Shown here: positions 12,559 to 21,930 of the stretch, piece after piece
How positions within the stretch are numbered: the first letter of the stretch is position 1
How the letters are laid out: each line of letters begins with the position of its first letter
From: Chrysomallon squamiferum
Lineage: Eukaryota; Mollusca; Gastropoda; Neomphalida; Peltospiridae
Direction: 5' to 3'
DNA: 64,000 nucleotides
Assembly: GCA_012295275.1 (NCBI GenBank)
Contig: CM022673.1
Location: 18,509,810 to 18,573,809 of the forward strand
Made by a program: the position numbers and the translations under genes
The notes under the pieces: generated by a model
Seen by the model: only the letters and a program-made list of their open reading frames with translations
What the model was told of the DNA's origin: nothing
The model's database searches: none

Positions 12559-13079
12559 GACTACTGGAAAATGTCATTGTGATGTGCTTGGATGAATGAT
12601 ACCAGCATCAAGCATCTGTTGGACTTGGGTTGAGCATTCTTTCCTGTGCTTTTTGTCTGTAGAAAGGAAGCTTAATGGGTCTTAATTACCTGTATCTATT
12701 TTATGATGATGCAAGTCAATCTTTCCTAGTTCAACCCAGTCTTTTGCAAACGCTGTAGGATGAGTTGCAAGGAATTCTTGAAGTAGCCCTTTTTGCGTGA
12801 GATCAGAGTCACTTAGATCAAAGGAAATGTCATTTGATTGTGGTTTATGTGGTTAGACAGGTGAAACCTGGGGAGGACTAGAGATAGTATGGGCTACTTC
12901 TGTAACAGTATGAACACCATTATCGGATGCCACCGATGCAGTTGCCACTACTTTTCTGGATCCGTATGTTTGTAGGGTTTAAGACCCCAAACTGCTGAAA
13001 ATATCTGAGGATTGAACAGTCAATATTTAAATTTATTTTAGAAATTTATTACAATTTGTAAGTAATGTTTGGGTATATG

Positions 13080-13098
13080 TGCGTATGTGCGTAATGTG

Positions 13099-13178
<80 letters not shown>

Positions 13179-13180
13179 GT
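13080..13180. repeat. (GT)n microsatellite
   Basis: A TG-dinucleotide tract interrupted once by TCTA. The block at 45510-45530 has a short GT run at the same place, so the tract expanded within a duplicated block. Confidence 0.9.
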
Positions 13181-13439
13181 TTTTATATATATTTTCCTAA
13201 TAAATTTTCCCATTCTCTTTGGCGAAAAATAATAACATTTGAGGGTTTCAAAGTATTTTCGCATTAAGTATTTAATAAATGTAATTATGTTCATTTTAAA
13301 CCTCTCGTGTTGAAAACTATATATACAAAGTAACATGTTTCCGAAACTTTGAGAACAATTTTCAGTCTACATATGACAGCCAAAAAGTAGCAATATCTTT
13401 AAAACAATCCCAGGAAAAGTCTGTTTAAAAAAAAGAAAT

Positions 13440-13790
13440 AATAATAAAAAATATATCATTTTTATTAGATATTTCACTGAAAATAAATATGAAATCATAC
13501 AATTCATCACAATATAAAAGCAAGGAAAAGCCTGTTTTTAAAAGACGGCGTAAATACCTCACTGAAAAAATAAATACAATTAATCACAGTATACAAACAA
13601 GGAAAAACCTGTTTAAAAAAACCACAAAAAAAAAACTTGAGTACATATTTCATTGAAAATAAACATGAAGTCATACAATTCATCACAATATAAAACAAGG
13701 AAAAGACTGTTTAAAAAAAAAAGCGTTTTATCTCATTGAAAATAAATATGAGGTCATACAATTAATGACAGTGTGAGAAAAGGAACATAC
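13440..13790. repeat. ~95-bp minisatellite, about four units
   Basis: Four imperfect units, each containing TTTCA(C/T)TGAAAATAAA(T/C)ATGA, an ATACAATT(C/A)ATCACA segment, AAACAAGGAAAA(G/A)(C/A)CTGTTT and a poly(A) run. Units differ mainly in the length of the A run. The copy at 35215-35400 has about two or three units and the 3.7-kb copy has one. Confidence 0.8.
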
Positions 13791-13859
13791 ATTCTACGTC
13801 TTGATGAAAAACAGGGCGCAGATTTGTTTTCACAATACTATATTTATATAATTTTACAT

Positions 13860-14040
13860 ATTTATATGTGTGTGTGTTGTGTGTGTGTGTGTGTGTATCG
13901 GGGATGTATGTCTGTTTGTGTGTGTGTGTGTGTATGCAAACATATATGTATGTATGTATGTGTATGCAGATGTATAGATAGATAGATAGATAGACAAGCA
14001 GATAAATAGATAGACAAATAGAAAGATAGATAGATACACA
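13860..14040. repeat. GT, GTAT and GATA microsatellite cluster
   Basis: Consecutive (GT)n, TATG and GATA/GACA tracts. Apparent open frames across it on both strands are translations of the simple repeat. Confidence 0.9.
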
Positions 14041-14099
14041 TAATTTAATCAGTATCTAACATTTCTGATTTTTATACATGCAATGTAATGTTTTCTAAA

Positions 14100-15700
14100 A
14101 GGTAATCTAAAGAATATAGAATGACTGGTCTTGCCAGAATGTTTCTCCTTTAGAAGTTTTGGCTTTTGAAAGGTTTTAACTTCTGTTTTAAATGTGGTAC
14201 AATTATTGATGAAGTGAATTTAATATCAATTTATAAAGATTTTAAATCTGTGAAAAAGGTAAGTCAGGAAATGTCTTATGAACTATTTTAGCTATTGCTG
14301 ATATTTTAAGGAATCCTGAAATAAATCCATATGTAATATCAGTGACAGTAGTTATTGCACAATCAAGAAAAATTTCATAAGATAACATTTTACTGTCAGG
14401 CCTGATAAAAGGATTGTGAAATAACGGTTGTGTTACTATTTGAGTAAAGTTTTCAGGGAAAATCCTTTCTCGACTGGAAACTATATCTCATGCGGAAAAT
14501 AATTCTGAATAAAAAGGATTATTTCATTGTAAAGCAGATTGAAAATAATGAATATGATAAATTCGAATTTACGTATTTTTACAGAATTCTGTCATTGTAA
14601 ATTTCCACACTGATCTATATTCAGTATGAAAATACTTTTTTAAATAATTTAATTTGGAAAGCAATCTTTTAAAGTCGAACATCTTGAATATTTAATCCTA
14701 CTGATTTTTTCTTTCTAATCATAGTAGAATATTCTGTTAAAACTGGTTTTGGTTTCCACCATAAGTTTTCTGAATCAGGGGAGATAATATTAGATTCGCT
14801 TATACTTTAGCAATAATTTTATAATCAACATTTAGAAGACTTATTAGTCTCTAAGTTTTGAGGTACTTAAGTTTCCTTTCTTCTTGTTGAATAGACTAAT
14901 AATTTTTTTTTCATACCACATTTTTGATACACATAACAATTTCATGAAATATTTGTTTTAGGAGATCCAAGAATTGTAGATAAAATTCAAACGTTAAACC
15001 GTCTAGACCAGGAGATTTATTTTTATTCATCTTTCTGTAATTCATCTACAGAGATATATACACATAAAATTCTTTGTCATCGTCATCACAGTTATGTCAC
15101 AGTCGTTATTTAAGGCTGATTTTGCAATTTCTCTTTTATAAGCATTTTTTTTTTCATTATATTGTTCATTTTCTAATTTTCATTTTTTTTTTTTTTTTTT
15201 CATAGTGTATAATACTTAGTAAAGCCTTTCATTTTGTATTTCAGATTGTCCCACGAAACCAATGGTTCAGATAAAAATAGTGAACATTCTTTCGCTTCAC
15301 CAGTAATTTGTTCTAAGCGTTGTGGAAATCTTCGTTATTTAGTAACTGATTATTGAAAATTAAAACACTTTGTCCTCTTTCTACTTCAGAAAAAAATCTA
15401 ATTTTAGTGAAATCAAATTATGATCACTCAGAAGAAGATCGCCTACTTTATAATACATACGGTACGTAATGTTTAATTTCAGACTGGAAAGCATACACGT
15501 TGAAATTTATTATTAACTGACTCAAATAAACCATCCTGTTTTCTATTTCTATTCTCTTATGTAACGTACAAACGAATCTTTTTTCTTATTTGTCAAAACT
15601 GACATGAACACTTTTCATTTCTCACTTCTTTTTTCACATTCGACCAGGATAAATCATAATTAATTGATGATACATGTAATATAAATTATGAAATGTTTCT
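14100..15700 (-). mobile_element. Non-LTR retrotransposon RT remnant (block 2)
   Basis: The longest 5' extent of this family here. At about 15030-14960 the minus strand reads NKNKSPGLDGLTFEFYLQF, the diagnostic RT block of L1/Tx1-like LINEs. At 14880-14790 there is a degenerate PISLL-DYKII segment. Right of 15240 come the endonuclease-RT linker and remains of the endonuclease domain (NYDLSWSNVKKE near 15650). The YxDD region is not recognisable. A microsatellite seed (ATACACAT) sits at 15050-15066, the same position that expanded in the 38.6- and 48.7-kb copies. Confidence 0.7.
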
Positions 15701-16640
15701 ATATAAGTATCTGATATATAACTATTTCACTTAAAAAAATATTCCCTTTTTCAAAGTATAAATTTAAAGTGAAAAACGAAAGGATATTTTTGTTTATTTT
15801 TTTACTAATTTATTTATTTATTTTTTTATTTGGAAAGGTAAAATCATTAAAATAAGTAATTTAAGAAGTTTCATATGTATGTTTTAGTTATCATTGTCGG
15901 TACTTATAATTCAGTTTCTAATTGAATTAAACTGAATCGTCGATGTTTTTATCTGATGTACGTAAACTACTGTGTAGCACATTTTTAAAAACAAAAGTTG
16001 TTAGCGTCCAGTTAATATTTGAGAAACTCAAGCATTCTCTGAACTAAACATAGTTAATCAAAGAGGTAATTTTTTAAATAGAATACCCTTCATCCATGAC
16101 AGTATGAGGTTTTCACTGTGTATATCTAAAACGTTAATCATTATCACTAACTTATACATTTCATCTTCTCAACAGAGAGCTGTTTTCATAACGAGAGTCT
16201 GTAGACTTGGTGCCTGAAATGAAAGTGTGGAGTAAAATATACATCTTCCATGAAGGTTACAAAAGGAACTGGAAGTTATAACTACTACATGCTTCTAAAT
16301 GGATATTTCTGGAATTTTTTGCTTCTAAATTATTTTTTCTTTCTTTCTCTCTCTTTTTAAAAAAAAAATTTATTTTTAGCTTCTAAGATGATTTTAACAA
16401 ATAAAGAAAGTCAATGACAGTTATTTTCTTTTTTAAAGTTTGTTGTACATTTGTGTTCTCGGTATGAAATAGTTAAAAAGAAAATCATGCACATTTTTGG
16501 GTGCCAACTATTAATTTTAAAAAGAAAAAATTCGTTTCCCTGATTGTTTTAAGTATCTTATTTTGCTTATATCTAAATAAATGAAAATGTCACTTATATT
16601 TTTTAGTGAAACTGTATCACACACGGGTTAAAATATGAGC
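15700..16640. repeat. Duplicated AT-rich block
   Basis: No gene seen. The 16160-16300 segment (…ATACATCTTCCATGAAGG…) matches 55020-55110, and adjoining sequence to 16640 matches 55200-55490. It is part of the tandem block. Confidence 0.6.
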
Positions 16641-16830
16641 ATAACAATTGTTTTTATTTACAGTATCTAATCTGATTATAAATCGAACCTCAGGATGGGA
16701 TTGATTGGTCCGGTCCAAAAAGCAATCAAACTCACGGGTTTCCCATGATCCCATTCATGACCCACAATTGTTTGTGATGAAGACAGACTGTATAATCAAC
16801 CTATTAATAAATCAAAACAAAGAAGGATAT
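16640..16830 (+). repeat. Conserved '+ strand ORF' block, copy 2
   Basis: Matches the 39.34-39.55 kb block but is frameshifted. A long A-run is inserted at 16830-16850 where the 39.5-kb copy continues coding. Confidence 0.5.
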
Positions 16831-17712
16831 TAAAAAAAAAAAAAAAAAAAAATTGAAAAAAAACACTTTCCCTTTTAATTTCTGTAAACCTGGCGTCAGT
16901 CATTCTTATTTTCACAAATATTTTCGTAATTCACCTTACCAAAAGTTAAGTATGATTCACATCGACAGTGGACAAAACTATTAACATGAGCAGGGTGCTA
17001 AGCTTCTTACTCTCGTGTAAAATGAGTGTATAGCAAACTCATTATTGTGTTGATTCACATTTTCTGATGACTTTACTGACTATAAGGTCGGAAGTGTTTA
17101 TAATAATTTCCAGCATCTCCATTGCATCATCACAGACAAATATATTTTACAATATGTTCTACTGCAATCAGATATTTTTTAGAAAAGTTAAATATTACCA
17201 GTTTCCTCTTAGTATGTCAAAATTCGGTGGTGCAATTATATGTTTCAAATTCTAGGATTATAGCCTCAAAAATTATATTTTATTTTTACATTAGCTGTCT
17301 GTTTTCTTCATTCAAAATTCGACGGTTCAAAATTAAGAAAATAAAAACAGAATGCCATAGGTAATCAATGAAAAGATTATATTTATTAATTATTTATTAG
17401 TATTCTTGTTGTAGAACTGTGTTGCAAATTTTGAATTCGTATTTCGTTTCTTCTAGAAAATACGGCCATTGCAGCACATGTCGAATGTTGCACCATAACC
17501 TCGTTTTCCACAACATGCAGGACGTATTCCACTTTTGTATACAACGTTTCCACCGCAGCGCATGTCGAACGTTGGATTGTAGCTTGTGTAGCCGCATACA
17601 GCTGTATTTCAAAATTAACATAATGACATTTACATATTTTCGTTACTATCATCTGTTGTCTCTCTGTCAGTCAGTCTGTCTTTATGTCCACCACTATATA
17701 TATATATATATA

Positions 17713-18353
17713 GCGGTACGTTGACTTACGAGTGCCCAACTTACAGTTTTACGATACGCAACGAACAATATAGAATCCGACCAGCGTCCCGCGTCTGCCT
17801 GGTTTACTTCTCGGGGTTACCTCGTCGCGAAAGCCTCTCTGTTGGGTTGTGCTCGCGTTTTGCGCAGTATTTTGCCAAATTTCTGATCATGGAGCCTCAG
17901 AAAGTGAGTACAATGGAGAGTGCTGAGAAGAAGAAGCGGATGATGTTCTTTGAATTAAAGTATGAAATCAATGAAAAACATCCACGAAGTGTGCACGTAG
18001 TCGACTTGGCTAGGCAGTACGAGCATAGTACTTCTACGTTATGTACCATACTAAAACAGAAGGAATCGTTAAATTAATTTGTCTGATCTCCAAGATAAAT
18101 ACACTGTACAAAACCAATTTGTTTCTTTACATTCTCTTTTATTTAGTTTTTTATACAATATTTGTCATTCATAAATACATTTTTCTTATTTAAAAACACG
18201 TTACAAAAAATTGGGATGGTTGTTTTTGAGGGGCTGGAACGGATTAATGTATTTCAATTAATTTTAGTTGGGAAAATTGATTTGATATACCAGCAAATTG
18301 AGTTACGAGATCGGTCACGAATCGAATTAAACTCGTAAGTCAAAGTACCACTG
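17713..18353 (+). mobile_element. Tigger/pogo-like DNA element with N-terminal transposase fragment
   Basis: Terminal inverted repeats: the left GCGGTACGTTGACTTACGAGT is matched by the complement of ACTCGTAAGTCAAAGTACCAC at the right. The left end abuts a TATATA run, as expected for TA-targeting pogo elements. Inside, 17890-18077 encodes a CENP-B/Tigger-type N-terminal helix-turn-helix (LKYEINEKHPRSVHVVDLAR, then a YEHSTSTLCTILKQKE recognition helix). The frame then stops, so no DDE domain is present. It is a deletion derivative inside the galaxin copy B intron. A second piece lies at 50523. Confidence 0.8.
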
Positions 18354-18358
18354 TGGTC

Positions 18359-18359
18359 T

Positions 18360-18402
<43 letters not shown>

Positions 18403-18440
18403 CATACATACATACATACATACATACACACATACACACA
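18359..18440. repeat. (GATA)n(CATA)n microsatellite
   Basis: About ten GATA units followed by CATA and CACA units, starting directly after the right end of the Tigger-like element. Confidence 0.9.
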
Positions 18441-18759
18441 TTATCTATCGATCTATATTTTTACCCTATTCCTCTGTTTATACGTGTCTATACAAATCAC
18501 TAATATAAGACAATCACCTGGAAGTGTTCTAAATGTATGTTGACTGTTTATTTGTGTAATCAGAGCTGTACTTTATAAGAAAATACCTTTTGAAGATATA
18601 AACGCCGATGCGCCCGTGGCTGAACGCATATAATTATTAATACAGCGACACAAAAAACCAACACAGAAATATTCATCATTTTTTTCTTTTTATGATCTGT
18701 AGAAAAAAAAAAATCACAATATTTATAACATTAATAAAGCAATTCAAGATTAAATCTTG

Positions 18760-19014
18760 ATAAATCTTCAAATGTCCTTTATATATTGATCTGGGTTCCA
18801 AAATTTAACACTTTGATAACACATCTGAGTATGATTGCCAATGGAAATTTGTCAGTACTCGAATAAGCGGAAAGATTCTGCATCCCTCCAAGGGATGAAC
18901 AACATCAGCTGAAAGGTGACATAAATGTGTAGGCGCATCTACACATTGTTAAATATATCCACCTATTTAGTTTGATTAACTGATACATATCTATCGAGTG
19001 AGAAGTGTAGACAC

Positions 19015-19046
<32 letters not shown>

Positions 19047-19109
19047 TCAGGCTGAATATATTTATTATATAAGGTTTTGGGTCAGTTTAAACCTATTAAA
19101 AGAGTAATT
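18760..19109. repeat. Block segment conserved between galaxin signal exon and 5' exon
   Basis: Sequence around GATCTGGGTTCCAAAATTTA recurs at about 30500, 51720-51760 and 57450 at the same distance from the galaxin signal exon. A (CA)n run occupies 19017-19045. No open frame. By position this is intron 1 of the proposed gene model. Confidence 0.5.
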
Positions 19110-19114
19110 GTTCA

Positions 19115-19267
19115 TGTATGAAGCTAACTAATGGTCTAGCGTGTGTAATTTGTTTATTCACTTTTGTTACACTGTGCCTGCCACCATGCCGGTCGGGCCG
19201 GTATCCACACTGCGCATGTCTGGCGTGAACCTGTCAGTACTGTAGTTCTTACAATTAATGCACGTCA
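19115..19267 (-). repeat. 3' LTR of the Tra2-bearing element
   Basis: A 153-bp LTR. It matches the 5' LTR with scattered substitutions and a small insertion near 19235. It is preceded on the minus strand by a polypurine tract. Confidence 0.75.
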
Positions 19268-19439
19268 CGTCTCCACCTTTTAGAAAATAATATTTAAAAA
19301 GAACCTGCTAGCTACTCTTAATTAGTATTATGTATATCCTTCATGAATTTATTACAAGGATGAACATGAACTTATGATAATGAAGCCTACAAAAAAAGTA
19401 AAACAAAAATAACATTGAAACACTGTCTCTCATCATGAA

Positions 19440-19970
19440 TGCTGATTATCTTGTAATAGCGACGTGGGCTGTATGACCTGGATCGAGAACGTAGTCGGGA
19501 TCTCCTGCTATAGTACGGAGATGGGGATCTTCATCGTAACTGTAGTGAGCTGGAGACGGGGATCGGTAAAACGCTTTGACGAAATTGGTTTTCCTAGGTA
19601 GATGCCAGGAGTAAGGATGAACGTTTTTTCAGTGATTGAATAATCAACTCTAATTCTTTTGCAATCTATCTCCAAAGCATTACATCTGTATTTGGCCTCT
19701 ATAACATCATCAACATTCCTGAAGTAAACAAATGCAAATCCACTAGAACGACCACTCTCTCTATTATATACAATATTACACCCATCAATGGACCCATATC
19801 TGGAAAACACATCTTTTAGTTCTCTGTCTTGAGTATGATTCTCAAACCAATAATTTCAAGCATCGTGTTGGCTCGTAAGGATCCCTGTTCACAATATGTC
19901 GTCATCTGCTGGACATGGATGATCGACTATAGCTGTGTCTATGACTGCGATAACGTCTTCGCCTGTATGG
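19440..19970 (-). pseudogene. tra2: Transformer-2-like splicing factor, captured cDNA fragment
   Basis: The minus strand reads the signature layout of Tra2 (an SR-type splicing activator). An Arg/Ser/Tyr-rich RS1 end (RRRRYRSHRHSYSRSSMSSR, about 19965-19905) leads into the linker. An RRM follows, open from 19810, with RNP1 SGFAFVYF (19744-19721), then RIRVDYSITEK and the Tra2-specific TPGIYLGKP linker. RS2 follows (SPSPYYSRRSRLRSRSRSYS, about 19515-19455). No introns interrupt it, so it derives from spliced mRNA. A TGA near 19848 in the RRM start region and frameshifts after about 19580 break the frame. The N-terminal start is missing because the sequence joins Gypsy RT at about 19970. Not a functional gene, though RNA from the LTR could carry it. 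Confidence 0.85.
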
Positions 19971-20290
19971 ATTTCGTTTGATTGTTTTGTTTAAAACTCG
20001 AGGATCTTGGCATAAGCGAACTGATCCATTTTGGCTTTGACGTTACCACTGTTTAGTTTACCTATGGAGTGTGTACTCCTTTCGAACTTCTTGTAGGATT
20101 AATGGTTCCTGCAGTTTGTTCAGCTCATCTTTGTAGGCTGACTGCACATGCACGGGTACTTGCCTAGGTGGATGCTGTACAGGTGGAACAGCTGGGTCTG
20201 TCTCTATGCCAAAACGACCAATCCCCGATAATACTCACTGTACTCTTTAAGCAAGTATTCTTTGGTTGATGGAAAACCGTGTTATTTTCC
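19970..20290 (-). pseudogene. Beginning of Gypsy reverse transcriptase, interrupted by the Tra2 junction
   Basis: The minus strand reads PPRQVPVHVQSAYKDELNKL (the N-terminal PPR-VP motif before RT). After decayed sequence where the WINS- motif is expected, it reads QDPRVLNKTIKRNPY, the DP--LN--IKR-- RT block 1. It would normally continue with -YPLPT. Here it runs directly into RRRRYRSHRHSYSRS of Tra2. Several stops and frameshifts occur. Confidence 0.75.
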
Positions 20291-20760
20291 TCGAATGTCA
20301 AACAGCTTTATTAACCCAGTATGTTTGTTACTTTCAGTTTTGGTAACTGAAGTTGTAATCGGCCAGTTTAATTTCACCAAGTTCAGGTTCTGAAGTGTAA
20401 TATTGTGAATGACTGCAGGACCATTTGCATTCACGACTTCCATTTGGATTGCTTTGGGACGGTTGTTGTTTGAAGTTTGGATGCATACCTGGCATGACCC
20501 CAAACTGGGAATCTCGATGCCCCCATAAGCGGACAGTTTGGCTGTGGGTTTATTCAACTGATATTGGAAACACTGCTTTTGACATAATGTTGTTGTTTTT
20601 TTGTTGTTGTTTTTCTGCTCCAGAGTCAATCTTACATTGAACCTGTGTCTCTTTACCATGTGGCTGTGCTGACATCTGCACATCAAGTGTTGCTTTTTCT
20701 TTGCATGATATCATGTTAATGGTACCATTCATTGGTGTTGCTTCGACTAAACCTAGAACA
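20290..20760 (-). pseudogene. Retroviral-type aspartic protease of the LTR element
   Basis: The frame at 20732-20550 contains VQCKIDSGAE, the catalytic D-S/T-G-A motif (DSGA codons at 20627-20616). It is followed by an inserted (CAA/AAC)n-like run encoding Gln, Lys and Asn. In another frame (20686-20282) the fold continues with NKPTAKLSAYGGIEIPSLGS (the L-aY-G--i---G flap-side motif) and a C-terminal hydrophobic stretch. The simple-repeat insertion after the active site breaks the frame. Confidence 0.75.
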
Positions 20761-20859
20761 CGTGGTAATTTTTTGACTGTGCACTTTCATTTTCTTCAGT
20801 TTTGATGCCATGAAGCTGCTTTCTCTTACTAGAGAGATAACCTTTTGCTAAATGTCCTA

Positions 20860-21430
20860 ATTTTTGTCAAATGTAGCATTTTGCATTTCTGGCTGGGCAT
20901 TGTTCCATTCGGTGTATGCCTGGAAGGGTTAGACTATGTATATTTCTGACTGGCCCCATGACTGAGATGGAATGTCTTTTTGTACCTGTTTCTGTTGAAC
21001 TTGTGTTCTTTTTAACTATGTATATGTCTTCTCTTTGGAACTTGTTTATTTGTTGTAGTTGTTTATTTGCAGATTCTTCTGCTTTTGCAACGGTCAAGGC
21101 TTTTTCAAATGTTAATATCTTCCCTTCTTTAAAGCAGTCTTTTCTGATTCGATCAGAGTTTATGCCAACTACAAAGAAGTCTCTGGGGAAGTCTATCGTG
21201 TAACTTGGCCACAAATTCTTCTATGCATAAATTTTCTTGAGGCTATTAACTCATTTGACACAGGTTCTGTGAAAATTTCGAAACCTAGTTTGCTAGTAAT
21301 TTCTCATCTTCCTTGGACATTCCACTAATATTGAAAAGTTCTAGACCTTCTTCACCTGCCTAGTAAAGGAGGTATTTACATTTAATGGCTTCGTCCATCA
21401 CTTACAACATTGGCGATCTCTTACAGACCC
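20860..21430 (-). pseudogene. Gag of the LTR element
   Basis: The region from 21430 to 21235 reads a gag-like helical segment (KCKYLLYQAGEEGLELFNI…) with frameshifts. The 21214-20867 frame continues with a capsid-type sequence (SDRIRKDCFKEG, TFEKALTVAKAEE). It ends in a nucleocapsid region with H-----CPARNAKCYI, a partial CCHC zinc knuckle followed out of frame by GHLAK. The order gag then protease fits a Gypsy-type polyprotein. Confidence 0.7.
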
Positions 21431-21443
21431 ATTTCTGTTACCT

Positions 21444-21590
21444 TGTATGAAGCTAACTAATTGTGTAGCGTGTGTAATTTGTTCATTCACTTTTGTTATA
21501 TGTGCCTGCGACCATACCGGGTTGGGCCGGTAGTCTACACTGCTTATGTCTGGCGCGAACCTGTAGTTCTTACAATTAATGCACTTCACA
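21444..21590 (-). repeat. 5' LTR of the Tra2-bearing element
   Basis: A 147-bp LTR, TG…CA on the minus strand. The sequence just inside it starts AGGTAACAGAAATGGG. I cannot assign it to a tRNA primer site with confidence. Confidence 0.75.
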
Positions 21591-21691
21591 GTTAACAGGA
21601 GAATGAAAATAATTATGTTAATATACGTTTTAAGCTATGTTATGTATTAAACAATGTGCTGTTAGTGACACAGATTACACTGGAAACTTAC

Positions 21692-21930
21692 CGCACCAAA
21701 GCAAGTGAGTAAGTATTTTACCAAATTCCGCTGCCAAACTTTTACAGTAAATCCAAAATACACAGATCACCTCCCGTGACCTCCGTGAACATGAAAGGGA
21801 ACCGCATGTTATGCAAGCTCCAACTTGTCTCGTCGTTTGTTTCTCTTCAGACCCTCGCTTTCCTCTGTGGCTCGCGAATAATTATTATATTCCTGCGGGT
21901 GTCAGTGAAAACCGCAGAATCAGAGTCAAT
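21692..21930 (-). promoter_or_regulatory. Proposed 5' UTR exon and promoter region of galaxin copy B
   Basis: A block less AT-rich than its surroundings. On the minus strand it ends in TTTGGTGCG followed by the consensus donor GTAAGT (exon end at 21692). The block recurs once per duplicated unit (about 41135, 52241, 58164) with the donor preserved each time. Galaxin signal exons have a polypyrimidine-AG acceptor just before their ATG, so an upstream exon is expected, and this is the only conserved donor-bearing block in the right direction. The transcription start is not defined. A TATAATAATTATTCGCG stretch lies at about 21873-21889. Confidence 0.45.

Larger units (their letters stand above)
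9640..12990 (-). mobile_element. Ty3/Gypsy LTR retrotransposon, pol region, decayed
   Basis: A minus-strand Gypsy pol covers, 5' to 3': a pre-RT linker (12960-12560), RT (12558-11758 and on), RNase H (about 11770-11470), integrase (10939-10442) and the integrase C-terminal region (10439-9640). The domain order RT-RNase H-integrase is that of Ty3/Gypsy. Gag is absent: right of about 13010 the sequence returns to DNA shared with other duplicated blocks (compare 45490). No LTR pair was found. In-frame stops include one in the linker where families have Trp (near 12574) and one directly after the integrase catalytic Glu. The element is 5'-truncated and inactive. It is a different lineage from the short LTR element at 19.1-21.6 kb. 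Confidence 0.85.
17453..18679 (-). pseudogene. Galaxin-like gene, copy B (frameshifted signal exon)
   Basis: The signal-peptide exon is 18679-18587 (start ATGATG; hydrophobic VLVFCVAVLIIICV). The donor AAAG|GTATTT is intact and an acceptor (…TTTTTTTTCTACAG) lies upstream of the ATG. The repeat exon is 17601-17453 after AAATACAG, with one 28-residue unit. Compared with copies C and D the signal exon is one base shorter (93 versus 94), deleted in the codons after Gln-Pro. Splicing would therefore enter the repeat exon in the alternative frame, which is open to 17386 (about 102 codons in total). In the normal frame the exon is open but has lost two Cys: the first CC is Arg-Cys and the terminal IC is IF. 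The intron holds a Tigger-like element and a GATA tract. Probably a pseudogene, with a frame-switched product as the alternative. Confidence 0.7.
19115..21590 (-). mobile_element. Short LTR retroelement that has captured a Transformer-2 mRNA segment
   Basis: Two similar direct repeats (19115-19267 and 21444-21590, both starting TGTATGAAGCTAACTAA on the + strand) flank the element. On the minus strand they begin TG and end CA. Flanks are GTTCA (19110-19114) and GTTAA (21591-21595), a probable 5-bp target duplication. The same site is unoccupied in paralogous blocks near 41035, 52142 and 58055 (CGTTCA followed by GAATGAAAAT). Inside, reading minus: gag, protease, first part of RT, Tra2 RS1-RRM-RS2, 3' UTR-like DNA, a purine-rich AAAAGGTGGAGA tract immediately before the 3' LTR, and then that LTR. 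The rest of RT, RNase H and integrase are absent, so it was non-autonomous. It lies in the proposed first intron of galaxin copy B. Confidence 0.8.

Noticed and set aside
17386-17652. 88-codon frame as an independent gene
   Set aside because: It begins in the intron before the AAATACAG acceptor and is the alternative frame of the galaxin copy B exon.
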